Assembly: GCA_001574975.1 (NCBI GenBank)
Contig: KQ965757.1
Coordinates: forward strand, 136,037-200,036
DNA length: 64,000 nucleotides
Direction of reading: 5' to 3'
From: Gonapodya prolifera JEL478
Taxonomy: Eukaryota; Monoblepharomycota; Monoblepharidomycetes; Monoblepharidales; Gonapodyaceae
In this document: in pieces, positions 20,119-31,257 of the stretch
Numbering within the stretch: the first letter of the stretch is position 1
Layout of the letters: each line of letters opens with the position of its first letter
Program-made: the position numbers and the translations under genes
The notes under the pieces: generated by a model
Told to the model about the DNA's origin: nothing
The model's input: only the letters and a program-made list of their open reading frames with translations
The model's database searches: none

Positions 20119-21976
20119 ACCTGAAAGATGCAAGCGGCACAATTGTTACGGCGCTACGTGAGTCCTCCCAATCTAAGTCCGTATTATCCTGATGGGAGCA
20201 TCTTAAACGTGATTGACACTCCATATCATCAGGGACAAGCCTCAACCAGGTCTTCTCTGCGCAAACAAGCATTGTTTCTTTCATGGAGAGCGACGTCTAC
20301 GGCAACACTAATTTTGAGTACGAATCACTTTCTTCTTGACCTGGCAAGCATCCCTCCAATTCCTTCTTTTGATAATACAAAGCAATTTGGTTCCTTGTAC
20401 AAAACCATAGTCTCTTACAAGATCTACTGTGAGGTATCATATTTTTATGGTGAGAAGCGGGGATATGTAACTGTAATCTCCTGTACCCCCTCAGCCACAA
20501 CGAGCGGCGCATCTATTGGAATGTACCCCGATTGGAGTTCCCAGTCCTCTCTCAACTACGCGTCACTGGCAAAGGACAGCGTCGTCGGAGGCCCTGGACA
20601 GGCCACGTCCCTCTACATCACGATTTTCAATAATGCCACGTGCCAGCAAATGTGTCCAACAAACAACACCTGGGGCCGTGGTTACGGGTACTGGTGGGAT
20701 GAGACGGCCCTCAAAATCGCAAACGCCACACCCGTGATCAACGCACCATTGCCCTTGGATGCAAAGAACTTTGTCGCGATCCCAAAAGGAACTGCAGCGC
20801 TGAGTGACATCAGGGTGGCATTCAAAATCCCTATTCAAATAATGTATTTGAGCGCGTACTCTCCCTCTGGCTCCTTCATCGCAACCAGCTCCATCATATT
20901 TATGCTGCGGTACTTGTGCTCCCTGCTCGATACAATCAAGGCGTCGCTTACTCCCAACACACTAGCTTACATCTTGACAACAAAACAACAAGGTCAAGTT
21001 GTGGGCATTTCAGGCTTGGGCAATTACTCTATGCAGATGCAGGTATATGGAGGCAGTTTTCATTGTATTCGCGTGTCCAGATACACATTGTTTATAATTC
21101 AAGTCATTATTTGGCGGCTCCAAAATCAAGACAAGTTTGGATATTCCACTGGACCAGTATCCAACATTGAATGCATCTGCTGCGCTCCTGTACAAATACT
21201 CAGGAAACAACTTTCTCCACGCCTCTCGAGGATATGAGTTTTGAGATGGAAAACTTCATGTTTCACTTTACCACAGTGCAGATGTGCAATTTTAGATACT
21301 TGGTTGTGGTTGGAGCGTGAGTCGAAACATTTTTGCAAGTTCTGGGATTCGTGAACCAAGTCATTCTTTCGGTTTGTCGCGGCATAATCAGACCCCCTTC
21401 TGACTTTATCGGTGACACGGCCGTGCCTGCTGAAACACTGCGCCGCGATGGAGCTTGATCAAGCTTGACAGTGATAATTACTTGTAAGTCTCCAGATGGT
21501 AATTGGATTGGGCATGTTACGGGAGGTGACATTTCTTTTACAACGCCTGCACATTCAGCGATTGCCATTGCACTTGTAATGAGCGGTATATCCGTCATTT
21601 TTGTTTGGGTCTTTGTTTCATCTCCTCTACTCTTGCAAGGCCGACTGCTTTTACCTCGACGGTCTTCTTCGGTCCAACTGGTGTTTGACCGCTTGTCTTT
21701 CCACTCGCAGGATCCTTCAAGCTATGCAAAAGGCAACGAAATTGGACTTCTCTGATATCCGGGACGGTGGTTTGAAGAACCAGCGCATCTCGGGTGTGGG
21801 GAGATTCATCGGACTCAAGAGCATTTTGTGGTCATGCTGCAGGTATTTGCAAATGCCATAAAATGTGAGTTTCGGATCAAATTGGGGACGCCCAATATTA
21901 CTTGGGTTTGGCTGAATTTACGTCACTTGATTGAATCACAGCCAACAAGTCTTTGCGCAAAGCATCATATTCGTAG
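20119..21976 (+). pseudogene. membrane sensor (extracellular domain plus HAMP-like linker), truncated
   Basis: Pieces of a large receptor. A probable exon after 20234 reads TSLNQVFSAQTSIVSFMESD. The long frame 20420-20890 includes SYKIYCEVSYFYGEKRGYVT, SATTSGASIGMYPDWSSQSS and TNNTWGRGYGYWWDETALKI, an extracellular ligand-domain style with potential N-glycosylation sites. Near 21480-21560 comes KSPDGNWIGHVTGGDI, a transmembrane segment AIAIALVMSGISVIFVWVF, and QKATKLDFSDIRDGGLKNQR, a HAMP-like linker. It ends NKSLRKASYS at 21976, where related proteins would continue into a catalytic domain. Frames shift several times, so this looks decayed. A Cache-type sensor cyclase or kinase is my guess for the ancestor. 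Confidence 0.45.
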
Positions 21977-22152
21977 TCTCCGGCGCGACCGTTAAGGTTA
22001 CTGTTTATTATTTTACATGTATATTATATGACGACACACTTTCAGAGTGACCTCGGTTCTTATTTGGGTTGTTTTATTCAAAATAAACGCACTTGCAAAA
22101 TTCAAACGAAACTTCATAGCTCCCCCTCGATCCCCCTGCTTCATGTCAATAG

Positions 22153-23440
22153 CTAGTGCCGCAGCCCCTGCCCCGACTTGACCCACGCGTCCACGTCCAA
22201 TTTTCCTCCCAGCTCGATGGGCAGACGATCGAGGTACGCGGCGTCCGCCAGCGACGGGGAGGAGCCGTCTTTCGGCGCGGAGGGGTCCAGGAGTGAGCGC
22301 ATTGCAGAGGTGTGGTCGCGGCCCTGGTGCGGAGAGGGGGATGGGAGTAGGAAGGTGAGGAAGACAGGAGGATGAACAGGAAAAGGGCAAGGCAAAAAGT
22401 ACCAGGAAGAAAATGCGGAACTGGAGTTTCTTCTTCATGACGGAGGAGGAGACGCGCCAGATGAAGTCGAAGAAAACGGGTTCATTGAGGATGAGGTATG
22501 TGGACTGGACGTGCGGCAAGTGTGGGCCGTGAGGGGGGACAGAGAGGGGTGAAGCGCACTGCAACGAGGGGGGAAGATGCCAGTCTCACCATGCGGACGG
22601 GAATGTGGCCTTGAAAGACTTCGCCCATCATCTTGAGGTTAGCTTTGGAAAATTGTGGCCATAGCTTGATGATGAGGCCCAACTTTACGTGGTACTCGTC
22701 AGCGAGTGACCATGCGGGGAGCAAGTCGACAATGCCAGCTCACGTTCATGCCCTTCGCGTTATTCAACAACGTGACGCCCTTGAGCTGCAACGACTCGGA
22801 CCCGTCCTTCATGGCGTTCTCGACCAGCAGGGCCCATATGGCTCTGATGAACTGCTCGGCGCCGCCGTCCAGTTTGCGCACCTTGAGCAGTTCGGGCCGC
22901 ATGTAGATGATTTGGCGGCCCTCGCGGTCCACCATTTTTGGGTGGATGACGAGAAAGCCGCTTTCGACGGCTTGTTTGATCGAGTCGTAGGGTATTCTGG
23001 ACACGGGAGGGGTTTATTGTGTCCGATCGTGGACGGGAAGTGTTTGAAACCACCACTCACGTCCGCTCCTTGAGCCCCAGATGGTTGATGCGGAACTCAT
23101 AGTACTTGCTCATGGTAAAGCACGCCATTTCGGTATGGTACTTGCGCCACCGCAGGAACGTGAGGAGCTCGCGGTCCGAAATGCCATTTGGCTGTCCATC
23201 GTCGGGGAACGGGTGGACGAACGAGTACGGCGGCTCAAGAAGGCACTTTCGCGTAGCGGCCAGCAGCTCTGCGATGTTGGGAGGGTCCTCGAGGTTGTAT
23301 TCTGGGCCGGGGAGGTCCACGAACTTGACTTTCCCGACCGGGGGTGCCTTTTCGAGTGGCACGCCCTCGGTGGCTGAAGATGTGGCGAGCTCGCGTTTGA
23401 GAATCCGTGTGAGCGCTTCGACGGATGTGTCGAGTGGCAT
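22153..23440 (-). CDS. CRAL-TRIO (Sec14-like) lipid-transfer protein
   Basis: Five exons from ATG 23440 (MPLDTSVEALTRILKRELAT). The CRAL-TRIO N domain has SDRELLTFLRWRKYHTEMAC, the R-F-L-R-x-R-K pattern. The lipid-binding domain follows: SGFLVIHPKMVDREGRQIIY, FIRAIWALLVENAMKDG, VTLLNNAKGMN, then FSKANLKMMGEVFQGHIPVR (the typical P-x-R, here PVR) and STYLILNEPVFFDFIWRVSS. The last exon ends LGGKLDVDAWVKSGQGLRH, matching the L-P-x-E-L-GG end of the domain. Such proteins carry phosphatidylinositol, tocopherol or other lipids between membranes; the ligand cannot be read from sequence. A proline-rich linker lies before the domain. Gene structure is consistent throughout. Confidence 0.82.
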
Positions 23441-23734
23441 GGGGGATTGTTGAGTGTCGAATGTCGATTGAGGCGGCGATGTGCAGATTGAGGCAACCTG
23501 CCCACATCCAGTTGCAGTCAAGAAGACACAATTCAAGATAGAAATACATATTAAATGATGAAATAATAAATCTAATTGAATGGAAATATTCTTGGCAAGA
23601 TTGCTGCGGCCATGACGGTGCTTCTTCACAAGTATCCGTGCTAATCCGTGCCGTCTTTCCATCCGGTGCCTTCCACGGCCCATCACTCCACGGCAATCGC
23701 CGCACACAAAGCAAGCCCAGCGAACTCACTCGCG

Positions 23735-24081
23735 ATGTCCACCGCCCACCAGTCGCTAATCCAAGCCGAGTTCACAAAGCAGGGGGCGAACTTCGCAACC
23801 GCGCCTTCCAGTGAGAATCCCTCGTACCACTGTCCTCCACATACCTCTGCGCTCATCTGGCCCCAAAAGTAATGGACCCATCGCGCATCGCCCGTCTCGT
23901 AGCGGCAGCGAACCCAAAGCCAACCGACAGAGTCGTAGAATTCGCCACGTGGCCCGTCGCGCTCGGATTCGCCCCACATGTGAGGGAAGTCATTGGTGTG
24001 GATATCCCGGAGGCATTGATTGAGATCGCGTGCGTAGGGCGCGCTTTCCGACTTCGTGAGCGGGTCGTGTATGTTCCCTGA
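23735..24081 (+). pseudogene. SAM methyltransferase (UbiE type), truncated
   Basis: Exon 1 begins STAHQSLIQAEFTKQGANFA and ends TAPS at a GTGAGA donor; exon 2 continues after CAAAAG with IMDPSRIARLVAAANPKPTD, RVVEFATWPVALGFAPHVRE and VIGVDIPEALIEIA. This is the N-terminal Rossmann part of a class I methyltransferase, where motif I should be L-D-x-A-T-G-P-G; here it is VEFATWPVA, with the key glycines lost. Nothing resembling motifs II-VI follows before the next gene. So a fragment that is probably inactive. It is convergent with the CRAL-TRIO gene, whose start lies about 295 bases to the left. Confidence 0.5.
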
Positions 24082-24568
24082 CCAGATTTGCGCAATTCTC
24101 TCGCTGGGTCGCGTGTACTCCCCCAACACAGCAACCGCAACAAAACCGACCGCGGGATCACAAAGAGTATATGTCGCTTCTACGTTATGTAATTCCTTGA
24201 ACTCCAGAAAGTGGACAGGTGGTTCCAAACCACCCAAACCCCTCCTGAATCCCCAGGCCAAGGTCTTGAAAATGCTGGAGAAGGACATGAAAGTACATTC
24301 TCTGCCGTTCGTACTTCCATCTCGCCCAAATTTATGATCTTTCCGTCCCTTGCCCGGCTTGCAGGAGGACCTGAGAGGCGCACGTCCATACTGCAGCGAC
24401 GTCCACGGCGAGAAAACCATGTTCTTCACGCACCGCACGATAAATATTGTCGGCCGAAGATCAGATAAAAATATTTATCTCTGCCAGTCCCAAACTGCGA
24501 AAAATCATCCGAAATACAGAAATACATGCCAACGTGCTTTGGTCACGCTTTCCCTCTCCACAACCGCG

Positions 24569-25724
24569 ATGCCCACGCTGTTCAAAGCCTGCATCGACCT
24601 TCACGAGGGCAAAGTCAAGCAGATTGTCGGCGGAACGCTTAATGATGCCGATCCGACGGCTGTCAAGGAGAACTTTGTCGCGCAGTGAGTCGGTGCCGTG
24701 CCTTTGTCTTCACCTGCCATCGCACTCAATACCTGCTCCAATCTGCCATCTCGCCGTCCTCTCAATCTCTCAATCTCCCAATCGCCACCACAAAAGACAC
24801 CCCCCCTCATACTACGCCTCGCTGTACAAAACCCACGACCTCCCATCCCCACACTGCATCCTCCTCGGAGCCACACCAGCAAACACCCAGGCCGCTCAGG
24901 AGGCTCTCGGTGCGTATCCGGGTGGGATCCAAGTCGGGGGCGGCGTGAACGCAGACAATGCCGCGTGGTGGCTGCAGCAGGGCGCGGAGAAGGTCATTGT
25001 GACGAGCTGGTTGTTTCCAGGCGGAAAGTTTGATAAGGCGAGGCTAAAGAGGTTGGAGGGGATTGTGGGGAAGGACAAGTTGGTGGTGGATGTCAGTTGT
25101 AGGAGGGTGAAGAGCGGTGAGGGAGAGGAAGAGGGAGGGAAGAAGTGGGTCGTGGCGATGAATAAGTGGCAGACGTTGACGGATATGGAAGTGAATCTCG
25201 GTAAGTATTGGCTGGGCCTCTCTCGGCCCGCTCGCGGGTTCTTCTCCCGCGTCGAGCGTCGAGAGCCTTCATCTACTTACACCTCCTCTTCGCTTCGCAC
25301 CGCACAGACTCCATCCGCCTCCTCTCCCACCACTGCTCCGAGCTCCTCATCCACGCCGCCGACGTCGAAGGCCTACAGCGCGGAGTCGACCTGGACCTCG
25401 TTGAGCACCTATCGTCCTGGGTGGAGGCGTTGTACGAGGAACGCGAGCACGCGGGGAGTAAAGAGCGGCTTGTAGTTACGTACGCCGGGGGAGCGAGAAG
25501 TATGGATGATTTGGAGCTGGTGGAGAGAAAGAGCGGGGGGTGCGTTGATTTGACGATTGGGAGGTGAGTGAAGAGGAGGTGGTGTGCTCTGTGAGATGTG
25601 AGCCGCGCCACTTAACGAATGCTTCCTTGTTGCTCGTAGCGCACTAGACATCTTCGGCGGTTCAGGGATCACGTTCAAGGAATGCGTAGAGTGGAATCAC
25701 CAGCGCGGGGCTGCCGTGCTATGA
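24569..25724 (+). CDS. HIS6: HIS6, ProFAR isomerase (histidine biosynthesis)
   Basis: Phosphoribosylformimino-5-aminoimidazole carboxamide ribotide isomerase, the fourth step of histidine synthesis, a TIM barrel. ATG at 24569 starts [20 protein letters not shown]. Exon 1 ends at GTGAGT and joins in frame to exon 2 ([70 protein letters not shown]). A later exon has [16 protein letters not shown], the second catalytic Asp segment, and [20 protein letters not shown]; the final exon is [20 protein letters not shown] and ends RGAAVL. These are fungal His6 features, distinct from bacterial HisA. Four exons, all with canonical sites. Confidence 0.93.
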
Positions 25725-26327
25725 TGGTGGATTTGTCTGTACCAGTCGCACCACCGAGCTCTTCCACTGACCGCTCTCCTATGCCGCTGTTGGGGACGTA
25801 ATGGCTCGCGGGCCGGAGTGCGGGGACGCGGCAACAACTCTCGTATATATGATTCGGATGTGCAACTGTGGTAGCCAACAGGGACAACGTGGTCGCGATA
25901 ACGAATGCTCGCTATCAGCACTGCTTTTGAACTTCATATCATCTTTGATACAGATTTCGACCGAAATGCTGAATATCACAACCATTCGTGACGAGTTGTC
26001 GCTGACCACATCTGGCTGTCTTTTATGTCAAGTATCATTTTATCAGGGAGCAGCGTCTAGGGAACCGTGATTGCATTTTTGAATGACCCGTCTAATCCGC
26101 GGGGTCTCATGCTCCCCAGCACTACCGCCTGGCTTACGATCTTTTGTGAATCAAATACTTACAGTCCTACTCTGTTTGAAGGGCATTGCAATCAATTGAA
26201 GGCCAAGTTAATGCAAAGTAGATAGAGTCACCGAAACAAAATCAAACATTGATGGCGAATTCGTCTAGAGCGTGTTTCGACTTTGGTCAGCCACTTCCAA
26301 ACCGTACACGTTCGCTTTGTCATCCCG
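25725..26327. other. intergenic region, nothing recognised
   Basis: About 600 bases between HIS6 and the UGO1-like gene, both on the plus strand. It must contain the HIS6 terminator and the promoter of the next gene. Short open frames show no likeness to known families. Confidence 0.45.
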
Positions 26328-28010
26328 ATGGCCCTCCGCTCTTCGTCCAACGTGCCCCCTCTGCCGATCGGGATACCCAAAAAGATTTCACTCTATGAGG
26401 AAGACGGTGCGTGATGACGGAGGAGCAGGTGCCGGATTTTCAACACAAAATGAGTCAGAAAGAAGCGCAAACCGGACAGTACTGAATTCTCTGGACTCTA
26501 TTTCACCCAATTTCCCACCTCCGAACCATCGATCACGTGCCAGATATCTTCTCCGACCACCCGGTGGAAGAAACAGACACCCTGACTTTTGCAACCGCAA
26601 GCTACGCGCGGGCCATGTTCACTTCCCCGTTTCGCGTCGTAGAAACACTTACGGACGCGCAGTTTAGAGGGTCCAGTGGCGGTCAGCGGTCTCGGCGGGC
26701 AGGAAAGGGCAAGGAGGTGTGTGTTATCTTATGGGCTTCGCGTTGAGTTCATGGAAAATCGTAATCGCGAGCCACGGTACCAAATGACAGGTCGCGCGAG
26801 ACCGAGACCCCGCCTTTGACCTGTTTGCAGACAACCCGTGGCCCACTTCAGAAGGATTCGATGAGTTTGGTGCTCAAGTTCGCCGAGATCCTTCTCCAGC
26901 TCCGGCTCCTGCCTCGACCTCGACCGAGGCAACTGCTTCGTTGAACGGGAAGAAAATGTCTCTGATTGATGGAATGATTGACGGCACGAAGAGTATATGG
27001 GACCATCCGGATGGTGGCTGGACGTTTTTGCTCAAAGGTTTGGCGCCCGATGTCAAGAAACATAACCCTAAATCTCACTAAGGGAAAACTTGGAATCAAC
27101 ACATTCGTAGGACACCTTACTCAATTTGTGGCCAACATCGCCACCGACGCCCTTCGTCCCGCTCTCGAGGAATCCTTGAACGACTTGCTCGATGTATTCG
27201 ACGAGACCCATCTTGGAACGTATGTAGCAAGCCATGTGGTTGTCGCCACGCTGCTCAGTCCGCTGGAGACTGCACGGACAAGGTGAGGGATTGTTTCCTG
27301 GTTTCGAACATCCCACTTGGTCCCAACCTCCAACGTTCACCCCCACACAACCGTTTAATAGACTTATTCTTCAAGCTCCATCCACCCCACCGACCTACAC
27401 CAACCTCCCCCAAACTCTTCTCTCCATCTACCAGCACGAAGGCGGTCTCGCCGGCCTGTACCACCCAATCACCCTCATACCCACGATCCTCTCCTCCGTG
27501 TTCTCCTCCTCTCTGCGGTACGCATCCCGCACAATCCTATCAGAACAACTGCACCTCACCCGCCTGTACCAACCAGTGTCGTACTGGGCGGCGAACCTCT
27601 CACTCCTCGCCGTGGAGTCATTCATCCTCTCGCCTTGGGAGCTCGTCGCGACACGCCTCCGCGTTCAGCGAAACGTCGTTCCCATCCAGTTCGCGCCCCA
27701 GCAGGAAGACCCGTCGTACGAAACTGTCGTCGTCGTGTCGCCTCCCGGCCCGGCCGTGCGCAAGTACTACGGTCCGATCGACGTTCTCGGTCATGTCGCG
27801 CGCGAGGAGGGCGGCGTTGATGGCTCTCTTGCTGTGACTGAGCTTCCACCCGAAGTTGGCCTTGGGGAGTTTGTGAAAAGGTACTTGGCCGGATGGATGA
27901 GTCTTTGGAGGGGTTGGGAAGCGAGGTATGCGAGGCGTGCAGTGGAAGTGGTGATGGAGGAGGTGTGGGTTGCGGACAGTGGTGCGGGAGAGTTGGATGG
28001 AGGATGGTAA
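26328..28010 (+). CDS. UGO1: UGO1-like mitochondrial carrier-fold fusion protein
   Basis: A fungal outer-membrane protein of the modified mitochondrial-carrier family (Ugo1, related to SLC25A46) that links Fzo1 and Mgm1 during mitochondrial fusion. ATG at 26328 begins ALRSSSNVPPLPIGIPKKIS. A second exon region has YARAMFTSPFRVVETLTDAQ. Then FDLFADNPWPTSEG, SIWDHPDGGWTFLLKGLAP, HVVVATLLSPLETARTR (the carrier P-x-E/D-x-x-R/K-x-R motif) and RLILQAPSTPPTYTN, YQHEGGLAGLYHPITLIPTI and SPWELVATRLRVQRN, a second carrier-type motif. A Ser/Thr/Ala/Pro-rich linker lies around 26880. The gene has at least five exons; the joins around 26400-26520 and 27050-27110 are tentative. Not a metabolite carrier. 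Confidence 0.78.
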
Positions 28011-28199
28011 CATGGCGTCCTTGGGCATGATGCCCTGCAGACGTGTTTCGAGCCGTAGCGAATACAGGTTGAATGGTATTTGGACAGAGTTAATTTGAAA
28101 TCACGGTAAAATGCGCTCCGTACTATTCGTTTGGTGATAAAAGACAAAAACATAATATGCCCCTTGACAAAATACAAACGCCCGTGACGAGCGATAATT

Positions 28200-30682
28200 C
28201 TAAGCACCGGAGTAGAGCCTTTTTTCGTAGCTAGAGGACATTCAGTTTCGTTCAAAATGGTATCCTCTCCCCAACCAACGCTCAGCTGACTCACCTGTGC
28301 AACCCGTGAACACCACCCTCGATCTGTGCCGACGCCGTCCTGCGCTCAAACCTGACCGCACCGCTCCTGGCGCCTTCTTGAAGCTCCTCCACACTGCGGG
28401 TACCGATATCCTGCATGGCGTGCTGGACGCCGGTTTGCAAATATCCAAGGAACTTCTTCACCGAGCCCTTGTCGACGACAGCCCCTGAGACCCCCTGGGC
28501 GACCTTGATCTTGTCGGCTTCGGAAAAGTATCTGTCAGAGAATCGTGTTAAGAGTCGGACTCTAAACTATGCTCGCACGGATAAGGCACGAACCGTTTGC
28601 CAGCGGCATCTCCCTTCTCCATGGCGTCCAGCGAGCCCATTCCACGGTACTTCTTGAGACGCTTGCCATCGTGGTAGAAGTACTCGCCGGGCGACTCCGA
28701 GGTTCCCGCCAAAAGCGATCCCATCATCACTAGAAAATCAGAGACGGTCAAAAGGTGCGACATCGCACCACCCATCGAACGACTCACCAGCGCTCGCACC
28801 AGCAACAAGAGCCTTCACCACATGCCCGACGTTTGCAATCCCACCGTCCGCGATCACAGGGACGCCAAACATCCTCGCGTAGTTGGCGACATGGTACACG
28901 GCGCTCGCCTGAGGCCTGCCGCACGCCATAACCTCCTGCGTAATGCAGATGGATCCTGACCCCATGCCGACACGGAGAGCGTCGGCACCGGCCGCGATAA
29001 GGGTGCGCGCTTGCATGGCTGTCACCACGTTTCCCGCGACAACTTCGATGTGGGGGTGGGTGGCTTTGAGCCATCTGTGAGTAGGAAGGGGTGTGAGTGA
29101 AAAAATTACGATGAAGAGCAACAGTCATCATCACTTGATCATTTCAACCTGGTACTTTGAGTTCCCCTGACTCGAATCGAGCACCAAAATATCCACTCCA
29201 GCTTTCACGAGCGCGTCCACCCTGACTCTATCCTCCACATGCGTGCTCACCGCCGCGGCGCACAGAAGCTGTGTCGAGTCCCTCGCCTTGCTTGCGAGCG
29301 GGTGGTCTCTGTGCTTGATGAGATCGCTCCGGCTCAGTAAGGCGGTCAGGCGGTTCTCCGAGTCCACGATCGGGAGCTTGCCCTTGCGCGAGGCCCGCAG
29401 GATGCGGTTAGCTTCGGTGAGGGACGTGCCGTGGTGCGCGACCACGAGGTCGGTGGTCATGATGGATGAGAGGGGGAGTGAGCGGTCGGAGGGGACTGGA
29501 CGATGGTGGAGTGGTGAGAAGAGATTGTGAAGCAAGAAGCACGAGTCGATCGCGTGAATAGCTCACGTGTAAGGAAGTCGATGTCGCGACTGGTCACAAT
29601 GCCGAGGAGTTTGGAGTTCATTTTCCCGTCCTCTGCGGGGAACGACCACCATCAAAAACAAAGTGAAAAACATCATAGAGTCAGACATCCAGAAATAGTG
29701 CCTACAGTTGAACACATCGCCTCACCAGTGATGGGGACACCACAGAAACCGTTCTTCGCCTTGCAGTCCAAAACATCTTTCACGGTGTGAGTTGGAGAAA
29801 GGACGACCGGGTCGGTAATGAAGCCGTTCTCGAATTTCTGGGTTCCCAAAAACCCGGTGAGATCAAAATCAATTCGGTCGACAAACGTAGGGAGCCAGTA
29901 CCTTGACTTTCCGCACCATGTTGGCCTGTTCTTCGACGCTGCAGTTGTGGTGGATCACGCCGAGACCTCCCATGAGCTATCGTCAGGTGAGTTAGATCAG
30001 GGCTTGTTCAAAAGACTTCTTTAATAGAGAACGTACCGCCATGTTGATGGCCATTTCCGTTTCTGAAGACGAGGTGGAAGAAGAGAAGAGACAACGCCAA
30101 AAGGTGAGATATTGTCGTCATTACGGCTTTCAGGTTACATGTTGGTAACTCACCAGTAACGGTGTCCATTGGAGAAGACAGGAACGGTGTCTTGATTCGA
30201 GTGTTGCGAGTGACCCAGGTGGCAGTGCTCACAATATCGGCAGGGAAGTCGATGTAGCCGGGAAGAACCAAGAAGTCGTTGTATGTGAGACCGCCCTGTC
30301 CTCCCCTTTCACCGTCGTGGAACAGTTGATCCAGAGTCAAGCCGTCGTCAACAGGCTCTTGGAGGAGGGACTCAAGACGCTTCTGACGCTCTTGGTCTGT
30401 CTCTGCGGCGTGAGCACGTGGTGCGAGATGGAAGACATCGTTCTGGGCCAGTTTACGTGGCAGGGCGGTGCCGTTGACTTTTGTTGGTGACCCCTGGGGT
30501 ACAGCGTCGTCGGCGACAGTAGCGAATTGGAAAGTCGTAGTCTTTGGCGGAGTTCCAACGACGATGTTGGATGAGACACGTCTGTCGGGGCTGCGCGGTG
30601 GGAGTTGATCCGACTCCACGTCAAGCTTATGAGATCCGTTGGCACCCGCAATTGCGATTCCGTTCTCCACCGGTGCGACCAT
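28200..30682 (-). CDS. IMPDH: IMP dehydrogenase
   Basis: Converts IMP to XMP with NAD, the committed step of GMP synthesis. About ten exons. The start is ATG 30682 ([20 protein letters not shown]), followed by a polar N-terminal extension of some 80-90 residues not usual in the family. The barrel begins [20 protein letters not shown] and [17 protein letters not shown], with [12 protein letters not shown]. The CBS pair shows [17 protein letters not shown] and [20 protein letters not shown]. Next [20 protein letters not shown], then [13 protein letters not shown] containing the catalytic Cys loop, and [20 protein letters not shown]. The flap exon has [13 protein letters not shown]. The last two exons join HGLHS to YEKRLYSGA, the usual eukaryotic ending, with the stop at 28200. 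Very secure. Confidence 0.95.
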
Positions 30683-31257
30683 TATTTCAATCAAGTGCTT
30701 GTAGGATTACGAATCTTGGGAGTACGCTGCGAAAAGGAATCAGGATAGAGCTTGTGAAAAGACGGAACGGAGCTAACCCACCTCAGACCAATTGAAGGAC
30801 GAATTCCGTCACTGAATCCCGATAGTGGTTGTGTTAGATTCTCGGATTGCGACGAAATCGGACGACCGGTGAGACGGCGCGAGAATAGGGCGTCGGTTCC
30901 AGTTGGAGAAAAGTACTCGAGTCATGTCAAATTTAGCCGGTGCAAGGGCAGCTTACAAATCGCGAGCGGAAGTTCGACGACACTGGTGTGAGTAATGTCA
31001 GAATGAAGAGCCTACATCGGCACCTCTCAAAAAGGCTTATCGAAGAGTTTGAATTTTTCCTTGTAGTTGTTGGACATACAACCCACTTAACCCACCACTT
31101 CGGAAGGACTTAAATACGCCTTTAGTTTCATGCGCGATATGGGTTCATTTGATTGACATGCCGGATTGGGAATATATTTGGCAAAGGACACCAACTACTT
31201 CCTACTTCGGAGCGAAATCTATGTTCTTTCCAGCTGAAAGCGGAACCTCCGCCATCG
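30683..31257. other. divergent promoter region, IMPDH and membrane-protein array
   Basis: IMPDH is read leftward and membrane protein A rightward, with about 575 bases between start codons. No gene seen. The 5' leader of IMPDH may contain a spliced intron here but none was assigned. Confidence 0.45.

Noticed and set aside
23683-24438. Long minus-strand open frame (about 250 residues) overlapping the methyltransferase remnant
   Set aside because: It begins with GTG or an internal ATG, matches nothing I know, and half of it lies opposite a recognisable methyltransferase exon. The part near 24090-24290 (ECTFMSFSSIFKTLAWGF and after) has protein-like composition, so it stays a weak possibility only.
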